Shown one piece after another: positions 7,530 through 15,642 of a DNA stretch of 64,000 nt. The notes beneath the pieces were generated by a model. It was not told the origin of the DNA. It saw only the letters and a program-made list of their open reading frames with translations, and did no database searches. The stretch comes from ZC4RG17 sp036380875 (GTDB lineage: Bacteria; Actinomycetota; Acidimicrobiia; Spongiisociales; ZC4RG35). Both the position numbers and the translations under genes were made by a program. The stretch covers positions 54,231 through 118,230 of the forward strand of contig DASVDX010000088.1 of assembly GCA_036380875.1 (NCBI GenBank), in the 5' to 3' direction. The stretch's first letter is position 1. Each line of letters starts with the position of its first letter.

Positions 7530-10500
7530 TCACATGTTGCGGCGGTACTGGCCACCGATTTCGTACAAGCGGTTGGTGATCTGGCCGAGTGAGGCGACCT
7601 GGGCGGCATCCATGAGGGCGTCGAACGTGTTCTTCTGAGAGGTGGCGGCTCGGGCCAGTCCGTCGAGGGCGGCGGGGGCGCGCTCGGCGTTGCGCTCCTG
7701 GAAAGCCCGGAGGTTTTCGATCTGGCGCTGCTTCTGCTCGTCCGTCGCCCTCACGACCTTCTCGGGCACTTCGAAGGGGGAGCCGTCCTCGTCGAGGAAC
7801 GTGTTCACCCCGATGATCGGGTATTGGCCGCTTTCTTTCATCTTCTCGTAGTAGAGCGACTCCTCCTGGATCTTCTGGCGTTGGTATTGGCGCTCCATCG
7901 CGCCGAGCACACCGCCGCGACTGGAGATCCGTTCGAACTCGGCGAGCACGGCTTCCTCGACCAGATCGGTGAGCTCTTCGATGATGAACGACCCCTGGAG
8001 GGGATTCTCGTTCTTCGCCAAACCGAGTTCCCGGTTGATGATGAGTTGGATGGCGAGCGCCCGGCGCACCGACTCCTCGGTGGGCGTGGTGATCGCCTCG
8101 TCGTAGGCGTTGGTGTGGAGGCTGTTGCAGTTGTCGTAGATGGCGTAGAGCGCCTGGAGCGTGGTGCGGATGTCGTTGAACGAGATCTCCTGGGCGTGCA
8201 GGGACCGCCCCGACGTCTGGATGTGGTACTTGAGCATCTGGGAGCGGGGGTTGGCGCCGTAGCGGTGCTTGAGAGCCTTGGCCCAGATGCGGCGTGCCAC
8301 CCGGCCGATGACGGCGTATTCGGCGTCGATGCCGTTGGAGAAGAAGAACGACAGGTTGGGGGCGAACTCGTCGATGTCCATGCCCCGCGACAGGTAGTAC
8401 TCCACGTAGGTGAACCCGTTGGCGAGCGTGAACGCCAGTTGGGTGATGGGGTTCGCCCCCGCCTCGGCCATGTGGTAGCCGGAGATCGACACCGAGTAGA
8501 AGTTCCGCACCCGGTTGGCGATGAACCACTCCTGGACGTCGCCCATCATCTTCAGGGCGAACTCGGTCGAGAAGATGCAGGTGTTCTGGGCCTGGTCTTC
8601 TTTCAGGATGTCGGCCTGGACGGTGCCCCGTACCGTGGACAGAGTTTCGGCCCGGATCCGCTCGTAGACCTCCCGCTCCAACACATCGTGGCCGGACACA
8701 CCCAGAAGCATCAGCCCCAGCCCATCGTGCCCGTCGGGGAGGTCGCCTTGGTATCGGGGACGCGGCCGGTCGCGGTAGATCTCGGCGATCTTGCCTTCGA
8801 CCTCTTCGGTGAGCCCGTTCTGGCGGATGTACTTCTCACATTGCTGGTCGATGGCGGCGTTGAGGAAAAACGCCAGGATCGTCGGTGCCGGTCCGTTGAT
8901 GGTCATCGACACCGACGTCTGCGGGTCGCACAGGTCGAAGCCCGAATACAGCTTCTTGGCGTCGTCGACGGTGGCGACCGACACCCCAGAGTTGCCGACC
9001 TTCCCGTAGATGTCCGGGCGCTCGGCGGGGTCCTGGCCGTACAGGGTCACCGAGTCGAAGGCGGTCGAGAGGCGCTTCGCCGGCATCCCCGAGGCCAGGT
9101 AGTGGAAGCGCCGGTTGGTCTGCTCCGGTGGCCCCTCGCCGGCGAACATCCGGGTCGGGTCCTCGGCCGTCCGTTTCAGCGGGTAGATACCGGCGGTGTA
9201 CGGGAAGTACCCGGGCAGGTTCTCCTGGCCGAGCCAGCGGACCCGGTCCCTCCACGACGACATCCTCGGGGTAGCCACCTTCGGCACCTTCGTGCCCGAC
9301 AACGTGACGTGGTTGAGCGGGGCGCGCACCTCGCGGCCCCGCACCTCGTAGGAGAACTCGTCGCCCGAGTAGTTCTCCAACATGGCATCCCAGTTGTGGA
9401 GGCCCCTCGCCAGCTCCGGATCGACCTGCGCCAGGCGCTCCTGCCCCCGTTTGGCGAGTTCCTCGTCGTCGGTCAGCTCCGCCGCCGCCAGCAGGTGCTG
9501 GGCCTCCTCGGCGGCTCGGGCCGACTCCTCCACCTTCCGGTCGTACTCCCGGATCGTCTCGGCGATCTCGGCCAGGTACTGCGACCGCTCCGGCGGAACG
9601 ATGTGGTGCTTCTCCGAAGCCTCGGTGACCCAACCGTTCGCCGGCGAATAACCCCCGCCCCCCACCTCGTCGATCCGGCGCACCAACTCCAGGTAGAACC
9701 TGTTCGTCCCCGGGTCGTTGAAGTCCGATGCGATCGTCGGCCAAACCCCGAGCTCCTCGTCGGCAGCCTCGAACGCCAACCGGTTGCGCCGCACCTGCTT
9801 GCGGACATCCCGCAGGGCGTCTTCCCACCCGGGCTTGTCCGCCTTGTTGAGAGCCACCAGGTCGGCGAAGTCCAGCATGTCGATCTTCTCGAGCTGGGTC
9901 GCCGCCCCGTACTCCGGGGTCATCACGTACACCGACACATCCGCCAAGTCGACGATCCCGGTGTCCGACTGACCCACCCCCGACGTCTCAACGATCACCA
10001 GGTCGAAGCCGGCCGCCTTGCACACCTCGACCGCCTGGCCCACCACCGCCGACAGCGAGACATTCGCCTCCCGCGTCGCCAGCGATCGCATGTACGCGCG
10101 CGGATGAGGGATCGAATTCATCCGGATCCGGTCTCCGAGCAGGGCCCCACCAGAACGGCGCCGCGACGGGTCCACCGCCACGATCGCCACCCGCCGGTCC
10201 TCGAAGTCCAAGAGGAAACGCCGGACGACCTCGTCGACCAGCGACGACTTGCCGGACCCGCCCGTGCCCGTGACTCCCAGCACCACCGCCCGAGAGGGCG
10301 CCGCCATCTGGCGCACCGACTCGAACACGTCGGCGTACTTGTCACCGAAATTCTCCGCCGCCGAGATCAGCTCCGCCACCGCCTTGCGATCACCATCCGA
10401 GAGGCGACCGAGCGTCCCGTCCACGTCATCCAACTCTCCCCGCTCGAAATCGCAGCGGGACAACATGTCATCGACGACACCCACCAGGCCCAGCGCCCGG

Positions 10501-10865
10501 CCGTCGTCGGGCGAGTACACCCGGGTGATTCCATAGGCCTCCAACTCCCGCCCCTCCTGGGGCAGGATCGTGCCTCCACCGCCGACGAAGACCCTCACGT
10601 GCCCCAGGCCCCGCTCTACGAGCAGGTCGCGCATGAACCGGAAGAACTCCATGTGACCGCCCTGATAGGAAGACACCGCCACCGCATGGGCATCCTCTTC
10701 CATGACGGCGTCGACGATCTCGGTCGCCGACCGGTCGTGGCCCAGATGCACCACCTCGGCACCCTTGGACTGCAGGATCCGGCGGAAGATGTTTATCGAG
10801 GCGTCGTGCCCATCGAACAGCGATGTGGCGGTGACGAAACGGCGAGGGCGCGTCGAGGTCTCCAC
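7530..10865 (-). CDS. icmF: Fused isobutyryl-CoA mutase IcmF (B12-dependent acyl-CoA mutase with G-protein chaperone)
   Basis: An 1111-residue three-part protein. Residues 1-140 are the cobalamin-binding domain with DGHD at 18-21 (His20 is the expected cobalt ligand) and GGGGT at 95-99. A MeaB/ArgK-like GTPase follows with P-loop GVTGTGGSGKSS at 197-208 and NKAD near 340. The C-terminal mutase barrel carries HIQTSGRSLHAQE. This order is specific to IcmF, which interconverts isobutyryl- and butyryl-CoA, and in some variants isovaleryl- and pivalyl-CoA, while its GTPase guards cofactor loading. Which substrate it uses cannot be decided by eye. The GTG start fits a leaderless promoter. DUF2277 follows in the operon. 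Confidence 0.93.
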   Translation of the reverse strand: METSTRPRRFVTATSLFDGHDASINIFRRILQSKGAEVVHLGHDRSATEIVDAVMEEDAHAVAVSSYQGGHMEFFRFMRDLLVERGLGHVRVFVGGGGTILPQEGRELEAYGITRVYSPDDGRALGLVGVVDDMLSRCDFERGELDDVDGTLGRLSDGDRKAVAELISAAENFGDKYADVFESVRQMAAPSRAVVLGVTGTGGSGKSSLVDEVVRRFLLDFEDRRVAIVAVDPSRRRSGGALLGDRIRMNSIPHPRAYMRSLATREANVSLSAVVGQAVEVCKAAGFDLVIVETSGVGQSDTGIVDLADVSVYVMTPEYGAATQLEKIDMLDFADLVALNKADKPGWEDALRDVRKQVRRNRLAFEAADEELGVWPTIASDFNDPGTNRFYLELVRRIDEVGGGGYSPANGWVTEASEKHHIVPPERSQYLAEIAETIREYDRKVEESARAAEEAQHLLAAAELTDDEELAKRGQERLAQVDPELARGLHNWDAMLENYSGDEFSYEVRGREVRAPLNHVTLSGTKVPKVATPRMSSWRDRVRWLGQENLPGYFPYTAGIYPLKRTAEDPTRMFAGEGPPEQTNRRFHYLASGMPAKRLSTAFDSVTLYGQDPAERPDIYGKVGNSGVSVATVDDAKKLYSGFDLCDPQTSVSMTINGPAPTILAFFLNAAIDQQCEKYIRQNGLTEEVEGKIAEIYRDRPRPRYQGDLPDGHDGLGLMLLGVSGHDVLEREVYERIRAETLSTVRGTVQADILKEDQAQNTCIFSTEFALKMMGDVQEWFIANRVRNFYSVSISGYHMAEAGANPITQLAFTLANGFTYVEYYLSRGMDIDEFAPNLSFFFSNGIDAEYAVIGRVARRIWAKALKHRYGANPRSQMLKYHIQTSGRSLHAQEISFNDIRTTLQALYAIYDNCNSLHTNAYDEAITTPTEESVRRALAIQLIINRELGLAKNENPLQGSFIIEELTDLVEEAVLAEFERISSRGGVLGAMERQYQRQKIQEESLYYEKMKESGQYPIIGVNTFLDEDGSPFEVPEKVVRATDEQKQRQIENLRAFQERNAERAPAALDGLARAATSQKNTFDALMDAAQVASLGQITNRLYEIGGQYRRNM

Positions 10866-10872
10866 CTCTTAC

Positions 10873-10878
10873 ATGCTA
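10873..10878 (-). promoter_or_regulatory. -10 hexamer, icmF
   Basis: TAGCAT on the minus strand ends seven bases before the GTG at 10865. No Shine-Dalgarno site intervenes, so a leaderless mRNA is likely. Confidence 0.45.
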
Positions 10879-10950
10879 AGGGTAGGTGCCCTAGAATGGG
10901 TCGAGCGACCTAGAAGCAAAGGGTCAGGGCATGGGAGGACAAACGGGCTG

Positions 10951-11268
10951 ATGGAGACTTTCTACGGCACTCTGCATGGACTCGGCAACGGCGACGGTCC
11001 GCTGAGTGTCGGCATCCAATTCGATGGTGGCCGCGTGCGCATGTGGTCCGACCGTCGCCGACTCGGGTCGTGGGATCTGGCTGACGTCCGTGTCCGCCGC
11101 GAGTCGATTTTCCGCTTCGTCCTCGTCGTCGACGACATGGAATTCCGTTTCAGTCCCGATGATCCGTCCGGTTTCGCCGAATCCGTCGACGTCGAGATCG
11201 ACCTCACCACCGAGGAAAAGCCCCGCTTCGGGCTCGCTCAACGCATTCGCCAGATCGAAGCCACCTGA
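10951..11268 (+). CDS. Conserved-looking protein of unknown function, 105 residues
   Basis: A 105-residue soluble beta-rich protein. Its pattern of strand, RVRMWSDRRRLGSWDLADVRV, a basic turn, then LVVDDMEFRFSPDD and FAESV matches the first 90 residues of the membrane protein at 15643-16404, with GTWPLSEVEV in the same place. The two therefore appear to share a domain, which I do not recognise. GGAGG at 10933-10937 is 13 bases before the ATG, rather far. An out-of-frame mini-ORF MGGQTG (10931-10951) ends on that ATG. The gene is divergent from icmF. Confidence 0.65.
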   Translation: METFYGTLHGLGNGDGPLSVGIQFDGGRVRMWSDRRRLGSWDLADVRVRRESIFRFVLVVDDMEFRFSPDDPSGFAESVDVEIDLTTEEKPRFGLAQRIRQIEAT

Positions 11269-11305
11269 TCTGGAATAATCGGCTCGACGTGGCAGTATCT
11301 CTGCC

Positions 11306-12064
11306 ATGCCACCGGCGGTCTCCCTACTCCGCAGGCTGATCACGGCCACGGTCGCGGCAGTGGGCATGGAACTCGCCTTCGCCTATCTGTGGCCTGCTCC
11401 CCGCCAGATCGAGTTCGACGCCAGCGGGACCTTCGGAGAGGACTACCCGGGCCCGCCCCTGCGGTTGGCGGCCATGGGCGACTCCACCCTCACTGCGCCC
11501 GGCGTGTCCGAAGCCGACGAGATCTGGATTCGCCAGGTCGCTCGGCGCCTGGCCGACGTCACCCGTCGCCCGGTCGAGTTGCGCTCGTTTGGAGTGAGCG
11601 GTTCCACCTCATTGGACGTGCTGGTCGACCAACTCCCCCGAGCATTGGATTTCGACCCACACCTGGCCGTCGTTTCGGTCGGCGCCAACGACGTGATCAA
11701 GGGCGTCTCGATGCGCAAGCTGCACGACAACCTCGATCGGATCGTCGCCGCCTTGGCGGGCTCCGGCGTCCAGGTGATCCTGAGTGGGGTGGGAGACTTG
11801 GGCACGATCCCCCGGCTGGCGCCCCCGGTACGCCAGATGGCGTCGCGGCTCGGTCGCCGTGCCGATCGGATCCATCAGCAGGTCGCCGACCGACACGGCG
11901 TCATCAAGGCCGAGCAATGGGCGTGGGCTTCCCACGAGTTTCGCCGCCGCCGGGACGTGTGGTCGGCCGACCGCTTCCACCCCAACGGCGCCGGTCACGA
12001 GATCTGGGCGACGACCTGCTGGGAGGTGCTCGAGCCTCTCTGCGCCGACCTCGTCGGCGTCTGA
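11306..12064 (+). CDS. SGNH/GDSL-type hydrolase, membrane-anchored
   Basis: A 252-residue protein with an N-terminal hydrophobic segment at 9-27 acting as signal anchor. SGNH blocks are visible: MGDSTL (nucleophile Ser, block I), FGVSGS (Gly, block II), VGANDV (Asn, block III) and DRFHPNGAGH (Asp and His, block V). These enzymes are esterases, lipases or deacetylases acting on lipids or polysaccharides; the substrate is unknown. It sits 21 bases before plsC in the same direction, but plsC has its own promoter, so a shared role in lipid metabolism is only a suggestion. The start region lacks a clear Shine-Dalgarno site. Confidence 0.88.
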   Translation: MPPAVSLLRRLITATVAAVGMELAFAYLWPAPRQIEFDASGTFGEDYPGPPLRLAAMGDSTLTAPGVSEADEIWIRQVARRLADVTRRPVELRSFGVSGSTSLDVLVDQLPRALDFDPHLAVVSVGANDVIKGVSMRKLHDNLDRIVAALAGSGVQVILSGVGDLGTIPRLAPPVRQMASRLGRRADRIHQQVADRHGVIKAEQWAWASHEFRRRRDVWSADRFHPNGAGHEIWATTCWEVLEPLCADLVGV

Positions 12065-12073
12065 TCCGGACGC

Positions 12074-12079
12074 TACGAT
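12074..12079 (+). promoter_or_regulatory. -10 hexamer, plsC
   Basis: TACGAT is six bases before the ATG at 12086, so the A of the start codon is the predicted first base of the mRNA. Confidence 0.55.
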
Positions 12080-12085
12080 CGCCGA

Positions 12086-12814
12086 ATGGCGCTCCTGCGC
12101 GACCTCCTTCGCTCCGCAGTCACCTCTGTCGGCGCGGTGCTGATGACCATCGTCTGCGCCATCGCCGCGATCGTCATCTCCCGCCTGTCGCCGCGCAGCC
12201 ACGCCATCGAGAGGGTGATCCACATCTGGAGTTGGACCTGGCTCCGCCTGTCCGGCACCCGGCTCCGGGTAATCGGCGCCGACAACGTCGACACGTCGCG
12301 TTCCTACGTGGTCGTGGCCAACCACGAGTCGACATTCGACATCATGGCCTGCTTTTTGGCATTGCCGGTGCCGATCCGGTTCCTCGCCAAGAAGGAGCTG
12401 TTCCGCATCCCCCTCCTCGCCCAGGCGATGAAGGCGATCGGCATCGTGGAGGTCGACCGCCAAGCCCGCATCCCCATCCACGATCAGCTGAATGTCCAGG
12501 CCAAGGAGCTGATCGCGGCGGGACGGTCGGTGATCATCTACCCGGAAGGGACCCGGACCCGCACGGGCGTGCTGGGGCCGTTCAAGAAGGGGGCGTTCAC
12601 GATCGCTCTCGGTATGGGCCTTCCGATCCTCCCGGTGGCGATCGAAGGCAGCTTCGAGGCCTGGCGCCCCGGCACCTTCCTGATCCGTGGGGGGGAGATC
12701 ACTGTGAAGATCGAGCCGCCGATCGAAACCGATGGACTGGAGCGCGCCGACGCCAACATCCTCCGCGACCAGGCACGCGAGGTGATCGCTTCGGCCCTGG
12801 AGAGTCAGTCGTAG
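12086..12814 (+). CDS. plsC: 1-acyl-sn-glycerol-3-phosphate acyltransferase
   Basis: A 242-residue membrane acyltransferase that makes phosphatidic acid from lysophosphatidic acid. One hydrophobic segment lies at 12-32. Motif I is NHESTFD (catalytic His and Asp), the middle motif is around FLAKKELFRIP, motif III is IYPEGTRTRTG and motif IV is LPILPVAIEG. The length is typical. Translation should be leaderless from TACGAT at 12074. Its last ten bases overlap the convergent imuB gene. Some members of this family use other acyl acceptors, so the substrate is inferred. Confidence 0.91.
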   Translation: MALLRDLLRSAVTSVGAVLMTIVCAIAAIVISRLSPRSHAIERVIHIWSWTWLRLSGTRLRVIGADNVDTSRSYVVVANHESTFDIMACFLALPVPIRFLAKKELFRIPLLAQAMKAIGIVEVDRQARIPIHDQLNVQAKELIAAGRSVIIYPEGTRTRTGVLGPFKKGAFTIALGMGLPILPVAIEGSFEAWRPGTFLIRGGEITVKIEPPIETDGLERADANILRDQAREVIASALESQS

Positions 12815-14166
12815 ACCCCGGCCAGGTAGGCGCGGCCGTCTTTCACCACACAGAGGACAGCCCCCACCGACGTGACGATCTGATACCTGTCGGCCGGTCC
12901 CTCCCCCTCCCACCATCTGCCCACCATCCTCCAGGGCCCGCTCCACGAGAGCACGGTCTCCCATCGGGTGCCGAGGCGGATCCTCACCGGCATGCCTCCG
13001 TCCCACTCCACCTCGATGGGAGGCGGCGTGGGCGACGCCAGAGCGGGAGAGGGCGGCGGGACCTTCCCCGGCCAGGGAGCATCCGTGGTCACCTCGGGTG
13101 GACGGTCGCCCCAGGGGTACCACTCCACCTGTTCGTGAGGCATCCGCCCTCCCTTGGGCACGGCCTGCAAGACAGCGTCGGGCCCCACCAACGCCTGGGC
13201 CCGCGACAGCGCCCGCTCGGCATCATGACGGTCGATCGTCACCTCCTGCCACGTGGTCGCCCCGTCGCGCTCCACTGGCTCGAGCAAAGGCAGTTGACGG
13301 CCCTCCCCCGACAGATCCGACGGGTCCAGGCGAAGCCGCACGACACCACCGGGGATGCCACCGGGAGTGTCGATCCACGCCCGCACCTGCCACCAAACCC
13401 GCTCTGCCAGGGCGTGTTCGGTGAAGGGATCGGTGGAGCGCCACGTCCGCTGCCGCACTGTCCCGTCGGCGGCTTCCACCTCCACCATCACCCGAAAGGG
13501 CGACATACCCTCCCGGGCCAGCCTCTCGAGGAGTTGGGCGGCGAGGTTGCGAGTCAGGAAGGCGACTTGCTCGGCCAACTCCAGCGGCTCTTCGTAGTGG
13601 CAGGACTCGACGGCGTACTCAGGAGGGATCGGCCGCGGCAGGGGTACCCGGTCCTCGCCGGCGGCCAGGCGATGGGCCGTCAATCCCTCCACCCCGAAAC
13701 GGGAGGCGATCGCCTCCCGGGGCAGTCGGGCGAGAGCTCCCAGGGTCGTGACACCCAGCCAACGGAAGGTCTCCGCCAGCTCTCCCGGCCCCAGGGCATC
13801 GACCTCCAGATCACGCAGGAAGGATGCCGTGTCCTCGACGATGAACGGCTCGTTCTCCCCAGCCCGCTCGGCCGCCTGGCGGGCGGCGAACGGCCCGTCG
13901 GCCAGCCCGAGGCGGGCCCCGGGAGGAATCGCCCCGGCGATTTTCTCTGCCAGCACCTCTTCGCCGCCGTAGTAGCGCACCGCCCCTCCCACCGGCACGT
14001 AGGCGACTCCCGGCTCAGCCACTTCCACCCGCGGGACGAGGTCTTCTATGGTCTGGACAACGGCCTCGAACCAACGGACGTCGGCCGAGCGATCAACCGG
14101 CGACGCGGGCTGGCTGGCGCTCTTCGGCGCCAACTCCGGATACCACACGCATAACGTCCGTGCCAT
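12805..14166 (-). CDS. imuB: ImuB-like Y-family polymerase homologue with shortened N-terminus
   Basis: A 453-residue Y-family DNA polymerase relative. It starts RTLCVWYPE like ImuB and has EDLVPRVEV, RYYGGEEV and ASRFGVEGLTAHRLAAGE as in the ImuB helix-hairpin-helix and little-finger regions. ImuB is non-catalytic; in mycobacteria it links ImuA' and DnaE2 to the beta clamp for SOS mutagenesis. Here the fingers region between the first strand and WFEAVVQTIEDL is about 45-50 residues shorter than usual, so no polymerase active site is possible. Its start overlaps imuA by 74 bases, implying coupling. No dnaE2 is in the window. Confidence 0.85.
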   Translation of the reverse strand: MARTLCVWYPELAPKSASQPASPVDRSADVRWFEAVVQTIEDLVPRVEVAEPGVAYVPVGGAVRYYGGEEVLAEKIAGAIPPGARLGLADGPFAARQAAERAGENEPFIVEDTASFLRDLEVDALGPGELAETFRWLGVTTLGALARLPREAIASRFGVEGLTAHRLAAGEDRVPLPRPIPPEYAVESCHYEEPLELAEQVAFLTRNLAAQLLERLAREGMSPFRVMVEVEAADGTVRQRTWRSTDPFTEHALAERVWWQVRAWIDTPGGIPGGVVRLRLDPSDLSGEGRQLPLLEPVERDGATTWQEVTIDRHDAERALSRAQALVGPDAVLQAVPKGGRMPHEQVEWYPWGDRPPEVTTDAPWPGKVPPPSPALASPTPPPIEVEWDGGMPVRIRLGTRWETVLSWSGPWRMVGRWWEGEGPADRYQIVTSVGAVLCVVKDGRAYLAGVYD

Positions 14167-14686
14167 CGTCCACCATCTCCATCGTCTTCGTCATTCCCGC
14201 CACTCCCCTGCCGGACACTTCGACGACGAGGTATCGACGCCTCAACTGGCCGTGGCCATGGTCGACGCCCTCCCAGCGCACTTCCTTGGCCCACAGCCGC
14301 AGATGAGCCACCCCTGAGGGGAGGGCGTCACCGAGGGGTCGCAGCGCCACCCCCGTGCGCCGGGCTCGCGCCAGCGCCGCCAAACGCCTCAGGTGCTGTT
14401 CCCCCACCCCCGCGGGGACCTCGGCATACACCGCCTGCACGCCGTCGATGAGGGCCGCCGCCACCTGAGGCCAACGTTCGGGGTCGGGGCAACGGACGAT
14501 CACCAACCGACTGGAGTCGACTCCCATCTCCCAGGCGGCCAGCGGAGACAGCCACCCTTTGACGTCAAGCGCCACCACCGGCGCTCGTCGTGACGGCTCG
14601 GCCAGGAGCCCCAGCCCCAGACGCGTCATCCCCATCCCCGTCAGCCCATACACCTCGGTGATGCGGCCGGGTTGGAGCAGCTTCAT
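14093..14686 (-). CDS. imuA: ImuA'-like RecA/SulA-type protein of the SOS mutasome
   Basis: A 197-residue protein beginning KLLQPGRITEVYGLTGMGMTRLGL, which resembles the RecA-like core with a degenerate P-loop (GLTGMGMTR; the Walker lysine is missing). Its position directly before imuB and the LexA box on its promoter identify it as ImuA'. In mycobacteria ImuA' binds RecA and ImuB in DNA-damage-induced translesion synthesis. I use the ATG at 14686 because TACGCT lies exactly six bases before it; an upstream GTG (14692) would lie outside the predicted RNA. Sequence similarity alone would be weak evidence, but context makes it firm. Confidence 0.8.
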   Translation of the reverse strand: MKLLQPGRITEVYGLTGMGMTRLGLGLLAEPSRRAPVVALDVKGWLSPLAAWEMGVDSSRLVIVRCPDPERWPQVAAALIDGVQAVYAEVPAGVGEQHLRRLAALARARRTGVALRPLGDALPSGVAHLRLWAKEVRWEGVDHGHGQLRRRYLVVEVSGRGVAGMTKTMEMVDDGTDVMRVVSGVGAEERQPARVAG

Positions 14687-14692
14687 CGCCAC

Positions 14693-14698
14693 AGCGTA
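14693..14698 (-). promoter_or_regulatory. -10 hexamer, imuA
   Basis: TACGCT is six bases before the ATG at 14686, giving a leaderless SOS-induced mRNA. The LexA box lies immediately upstream, in the promoter spacer. Confidence 0.6.
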
Positions 14699-14714
14699 CC
14701 GAACATATGTTCGA
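14699..14714 (-). promoter_or_regulatory. LexA-binding SOS box of imuA-imuB
   Basis: The minus strand reads TCGAACATATGTTCGG, matching the actinobacterial LexA consensus TCGAAC-N4-GTTCGA at 11 of 12 defined positions. It sits directly upstream of the -10 hexamer, where LexA would block polymerase. Confidence 0.88.
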
Positions 14715-14726
14715 TGCGCTAGTCGG

Positions 14727-15611
14727 CTATTCGAGCTCGTCGATCGACTTGGGCCAGTCGTCCTTCAACAGTCGGGACAGCGCCCGATCGGCCAAGAGAC
14801 GGCCACCCGTCTGGCAGGTGGCGCAGTAATTGGTTTCGTTGTCGGCGTACACGATCCGCTGCACCGGCGAATCACACCGCGGACACGGCTCCCCGTACTT
14901 GCCGTGGACAGCCATGTCGGGTCGGAACGCCGTCACCTTCTCCGGCCACCCCTCCCCCACTTCCGCCCTCAGCTTTTCGGTCCAGCCGTTCAGCGAGTCG
15001 CGGATCGCCTGATGGAGCCGCTTCAGCTCCTCTTCGGTGAGAGAACGCGTACGCGTGGTGGGCCCAAGCCTCGCTTCCCACAGGATCTCGTCGGAGTAGG
15101 CGTTGCCGATCCCCGAGAACAGCCGGGGGTCGGTGAGGGCCCGCTTCAGCGTGCGGTTCTCTCGCTGCAGGGCCTCGGTCATCTCGTCGACCGTCATCTC
15201 GAGCGGTTCGATCCCTCCCCGGTCCTGATCGGCGAGGGCGGCCTCCCCCTTCAGGACCCACAACCCGGCGCGCTTCTTCGTGCCTTGTTCGGTGAGGACG
15301 AGCGATCCGTCCTCGAAGTCCAGTGCAGCCAGTCCCACCTTGCGGGGCACCGGCGCCCCCGGCGCCAGCCAGCGCAGCCGTCCGGCGATCATCAGGTGGA
15401 TGACGACGAACAGCTCGTCGGGGAATTCGAAGACGAGGCGCTTGCCGAGTCGCCGCAGGCCCTCGACGGGCTGTCCCACCGCGGCGTCGTAGGGCGGGTC
15501 GAACGTCCGCAGCACGGACGGAGAGGCGATCCTCACACCCGTGAGGGTCTGGCCGAGTACTCGCCGCTCCAGTGCCTCGAGGTAGACGACGATGTCGGGC
15601 AGTTCGGGCAT
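14727..15611 (-). CDS. Fpg/Nei family DNA glycosylase
   Basis: A 294-residue base-excision repair enzyme. The mature N-terminus PELPDI supplies the catalytic Pro and Glu. The helix-two-turn-helix is around LFSGIGNAYSDEILWEARLG. The C-terminal zinc finger has CPRC and CATC pairs 18 bases of protein sequence apart, near residues 243-262. Such enzymes remove oxidised purines or pyrimidines and cut at abasic sites. The PELPDI variant and overall pattern fit the actinobacterial Nei/MutM-like group, so 8-oxoguanine specificity is uncertain. A TAGGCT hexamer lies eight bases before the ATG. It is next to the SOS imuAB cassette but has its own promoter. Confidence 0.92.
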   Translation of the reverse strand: MPELPDIVVYLEALERRVLGQTLTGVRIASPSVLRTFDPPYDAAVGQPVEGLRRLGKRLVFEFPDELFVVIHLMIAGRLRWLAPGAPVPRKVGLAALDFEDGSLVLTEQGTKKRAGLWVLKGEAALADQDRGGIEPLEMTVDEMTEALQRENRTLKRALTDPRLFSGIGNAYSDEILWEARLGPTTRTRSLTEEELKRLHQAIRDSLNGWTEKLRAEVGEGWPEKVTAFRPDMAVHGKYGEPCPRCDSPVQRIVYADNETNYCATCQTGGRLLADRALSRLLKDDWPKSIDELE

Positions 15612-15619
15612 CCGGAAAC

Positions 15620-15625
15620 AGCCTA
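15620..15625 (-). promoter_or_regulatory. -10 hexamer, Fpg/Nei gene
   Basis: TAGGCT ends eight bases before the ATG at 15611, without a Shine-Dalgarno site, consistent with a leaderless or nearly leaderless mRNA. Confidence 0.4.
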
Positions 15626-15642
15626 GGAGGAGGCCGCCCCGA

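Noticed and set aside
3009..13000. Very long open frames opposite valS, icmF and in the SGNH-imuB region (700-1000 codons)
   Set aside because: They mirror real conserved genes, have Arg/Gly/Pro-rich low-complexity translations and no starts with ribosome sites; GC-rich codon use causes such antisense frames.
15205..15222. GGTTCGATCCC, like a tRNA T-loop
   Set aside because: Within the Fpg/Nei coding sequence with no cloverleaf around it.
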